A stretch of 64,000 nucleotides of DNA, from NCBI RefSeq assembly GCF_010119935.1, contig NZ_CP048209.1, forward strand, positions 1,036,001 to 1,100,000, given 5' to 3'. The first letter of the stretch is position 1; each line of letters starts with the position of its first letter. The notes beneath the pieces were generated by a model, which saw only the letters and a program-made list of their open reading frames with translations, made no database searches and was not told the origin of the DNA. The DNA is from Paenibacillus lycopersici (GTDB lineage: Bacteria > Bacillota > Bacilli > Paenibacillales > Paenibacillaceae). Shown one piece after another: positions 61,821 to 64,000 of this stretch. Made by a program: the position numbers and the translations under genes.

Positions 61821-64000
61821 ATGAGATCAAAGGTTGGGAAGAGCAACGGAGGTAGTACGAGTACAGTAGCAGTCATTCTTGCATTGTTGATGCTCATTTC
61901 AAGTATTCCCTGGAGTGGTACAGCTAGAGCAGCTGAACTCGATGCGGCGGACTCAAGCTATATCATTCCAGTAAGTCCAGGCAAGGATAACGTAGAAGCT
62001 GCGATCGGATTGCCCGGCGGCAAACTGGCTGTCAGAGGGGGCAGTCAAATAACGATTTATGGATTGGACGGAGCGATTGTACGGACGTTCTCAATAGCTT
62101 CCATGATTGCTCCTAGAACGACTGATAGTTCCGATAAGATTGAATGGACAGCCCTGTCCAACGGGAATATCCTTATCTACTGGTATTCCAGCTCGGCAGG
62201 CAAAGGATTTACGGATACCTACTTTATTGTGGTGGGACAAGATGGGCAATTGGTCACAGCCGCAACGAAAATTAATAACGACCTGGGAACCTTAAACCGA
62301 TTCACGCGTGTTGCAGAGCTATCGAATGGAGATCTGGCATTTGTCTGGTCATCCACTCCAACCTCTCATGCGATGCGGATTTTTCAGTCTTCCGGAACAG
62401 CCCGGATGAATCAAGTAGAGGTAATCAGCGATTCTATGGGTGTATATACCTTGGATATTGCAGCCAGTCCCAATGGAACCTTCATGGTTATTGATACCAC
62501 CAACACCCGGACTACTTATATGGGAACATTGTATCAAAATGACGGTACACCGATTAACGTAGGAGGAAATGCCCATTTTAGTATTTCCGATGTGAATAAA
62601 GGCGGGTCGTCAGATTGCCGTATTATTAGCCTCTCGAACGGTAATTATTTGGTTGCCTATAAAGGCGAACCTGTGAATGTTGCGTCTCGAGATTTCCGGT
62701 TAGCCGTATTCACGCCAGATGGCACTCGCTTATCGGAGAAAATCGTAAAGGTAATTGGAAATACGAATCTACCATTACTGACCGCTCTCGCTGATGGCGG
62801 TTATCTAGTTACAAATAACGATGAGGATGGAGATTGGGCGCTGCTTGCCTCCAAATACGATAATAATGGTAATAGCATCGTATCCGATAAGCGCGTAACA
62901 GGTGAGTGGCCTGAGCAAATTCAATCCGGTCCATATGCAGTGTCCGGATATGATAGCGGTTTCTATACAATTAATGGAGTAGGTTCAGGGCATTCGGAGG
63001 TTCGCCTGTATGGAGTTGGAGGAAGCGTTGTCGATCCATTCGCTGCATTCAACCAAGCGGTAACGCTGGATGCGATGAATGCGGCCGTGATCGGATATCC
63101 GGCGGTAATGTCGGGGAGTCCGGATTATTGGCAGGCTGCGCTTGATTTCTACAATTCTCTGCGCAAGAACGACCGGGATAAGATACTGCAGCGTCTGCTT
63201 GACAATAAACCTTATACGAGCCTGAACGGCATTCACGATGTGTATGTCGATTACGCCCAGGATGACAATCTGCTGATGAATTTGAATGGATCGGAAGACG
63301 AGGTTGTGGTGTGGATGAGTCTGTGGATTGAATCCGATATCCACGAGTCTACCATGCCGGCGGATCTTCTTGATGAGTACATGAATGATCTTAATGATGA
63401 TGAGCAGATGATCGTTGCCCAGCAGATTTTTGACCAGATACCGACAGACGGATTTGAGAATATCGGTGAGGTCAGTCAACTGATGCGTACCGCGATGGAC
63501 GGAATCTATTCGGGAGCAGTGCTGTTGGATCGAGATTCGCTGGACCTGAACCCGTACAGTGAAGGTGTGACGGATGACATTATTCTCCCGGCTACAGGCG
63601 AGAATGGAAGTAGTATTACTTGGTCGTCTGATGCGCCTCAATGGCTTGACGCTGATGGGAAGGTTACGCAGCCGAGCGCGCTGGAAGGAGATCAGACGGT
63701 TACGCTGACGGCGACGATTCGCAGGGGGACGGCGGATCCTGAGATACGCACATTCACCATTACTGTGAAAGCAGCGGCTCCGGTAGTAGTACCCGTAACC
63801 GGCGTGACGTTAGATCAGACAACTCTGCAGCTCACGGCAGGTGGACCGGGAGCGACATTAAACGCGACAGTCGCGCCGTTGAACGCAACGAATGCAACCG
63901 TAACGTGGAGCACAAGCGATGCGAACGTTGCAATGGTAGCGAACGGCGTAGTCACGCCTGTCGGAGTAGGCACGGCGACGATCACGGCCACGACGGTAGA
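61821..64000 (+). CDS. Large secreted surface protein with bacterial Ig-like domains, partial (3' end outside window)
   Basis: At least 726 residues, running off the window. N-terminal Sec signal peptide: basic start, hydrophobic VAVILALLMLISSIP and the probable cleavage after GTARAA. Residues about 40-400 form repeated beta-strand blocks of propeller-like appearance (LSNGNILIYW, LSNGDLAFVW, LSNGNYLVAY at roughly 70-90 spacing). Then a helical region, an Ig-like domain (ITWSSDAPQWLDADGKV) and a BIG2 domain near the end (VTGVTLDQTTLQLTAGGPGA). ATG 61821 is 8 bp after AGGAGG. It is probably a cell-surface protein; S-layer homology domains could lie downstream. Confidence 0.8.
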   Translation, partial: MRSKVGKSNGGSTSTVAVILALLMLISSIPWSGTARAAELDAADSSYIIPVSPGKDNVEAAIGLPGGKLAVRGGSQITIYGLDGAIVRTFSIASMIAPRTTDSSDKIEWTALSNGNILIYWYSSSAGKGFTDTYFIVVGQDGQLVTAATKINNDLGTLNRFTRVAELSNGDLAFVWSSTPTSHAMRIFQSSGTARMNQVEVISDSMGVYTLDIAASPNGTFMVIDTTNTRTTYMGTLYQNDGTPINVGGNAHFSISDVNKGGSSDCRIISLSNGNYLVAYKGEPVNVASRDFRLAVFTPDGTRLSEKIVKVIGNTNLPLLTALADGGYLVTNNDEDGDWALLASKYDNNGNSIVSDKRVTGEWPEQIQSGPYAVSGYDSGFYTINGVGSGHSEVRLYGVGGSVVDPFAAFNQAVTLDAMNAAVIGYPAVMSGSPDYWQAALDFYNSLRKNDRDKILQRLLDNKPYTSLNGIHDVYVDYAQDDNLLMNLNGSEDEVVVWMSLWIESDIHESTMPADLLDEYMNDLNDDEQMIVAQQIFDQIPTDGFENIGEVSQLMRTAMDGIYSGAVLLDRDSLDLNPYSEGVTDDIILPATGENGSSITWSSDAPQWLDADGKVTQPSALEGDQTVTLTATIRRGTADPEIRTFTITVKAAAPVVVPVTGVTLDQTTLQLTAGGPGATLNATVAPLNATNATVTWSTSDANVAMVANGVVTPVGVGTATITATTV

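Overview
The window looks like chromosomal DNA of a high-GC member of the Paenibacillaceae (Paenibacillus or Cohnella type). This is inferred from strong Gram-positive ribosome binding sites, some TTG/GTG starts, a Bacillus-type pur gene order, a YerC/YecD regulator, DgkB, DUF3048 and DUF47/Pit genes, and lipoprotein signal peptides. No database search was possible. About 1-23.7 kb and 51.8-60.1 kb are GC-rich, while about 23.7-50 kb is clearly AT-rich and foreign in character.

Housekeeping block (1-23.7 kb). It opens with the end of the purine operon: purF, purM, purN, a stand-alone AICAR formyltransferase, a PurO-type IMP cyclohydrolase and purD. The usual bifunctional PurH is thus split into two unrelated enzymes. 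Next come two lipoproteins (a polysaccharide deacetylase and a protein with Ca-binding-like repeats), a two-component pair whose regulator has a very long Ala-rich linker, a GH113-like glycosidase, a DUF3048 lipoprotein, a DUF47-Pit phosphate transport operon behind Pho-box-like hexamers, a DUF975 membrane protein, a YqfQ-like protein, a YerC regulator, a CbiX-type chelatase, DgkB and the rRNA methyltransferase RlmD.

Integration hotspot (23.6-50.04 kb). The last ~43 bp of rlmD occur three times in direct orientation (23617, 28117, 49997), still encoding the PHTxHVE..ALLV end of the protein. They delimit two tandem insertions. The left one (4.5 kb) is a graveyard of defence genes around one intact pair: a TOPRIM-nuclease fragment, an IS3 tail, intact DarT-DarG, a reverse-transcriptase fragment and a DISARM DrmB fragment. 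The right one (21.9 kb) is an intact-looking element with tyrosine integrase, two excisionase-like proteins, an Xre repressor with repeated operators, a DnaB/DnaC/primosomal replication operon, a second tyrosine recombinase, a hairpin-rich non-coding region, RadC, and a cargo block. No relaxase or conjugation gene is visible, so it is best read as a phage-satellite-like or non-conjugative integrative element. The cargo is a complete type I restriction-modification system (hsdM-hsdS-hsdR), an unknown 240-residue protein and a 1029-residue metallophosphoesterase/P-loop NTPase fusion. The fusion is the best candidate for an undescribed defence effector here.

Distal block (50-64 kb). After a transposase relic lies a complete four-gene type II Wadjet (JetABCD) operon with overlapping genes. 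It is followed by a VapBC-like toxin-antitoxin pair with a possibly frameshifted antitoxin start, a small relic resembling a TOTE-type primase, and the 5' part of a large secreted protein with bacterial Ig-like domains that runs off the window.

Overall the window shows one chromosomal site that has accreted several layers of anti-phage and anti-plasmid functions (DarTG, DISARM relic, RT relic, type I RM, candidate NTPase sensor, Wadjet).
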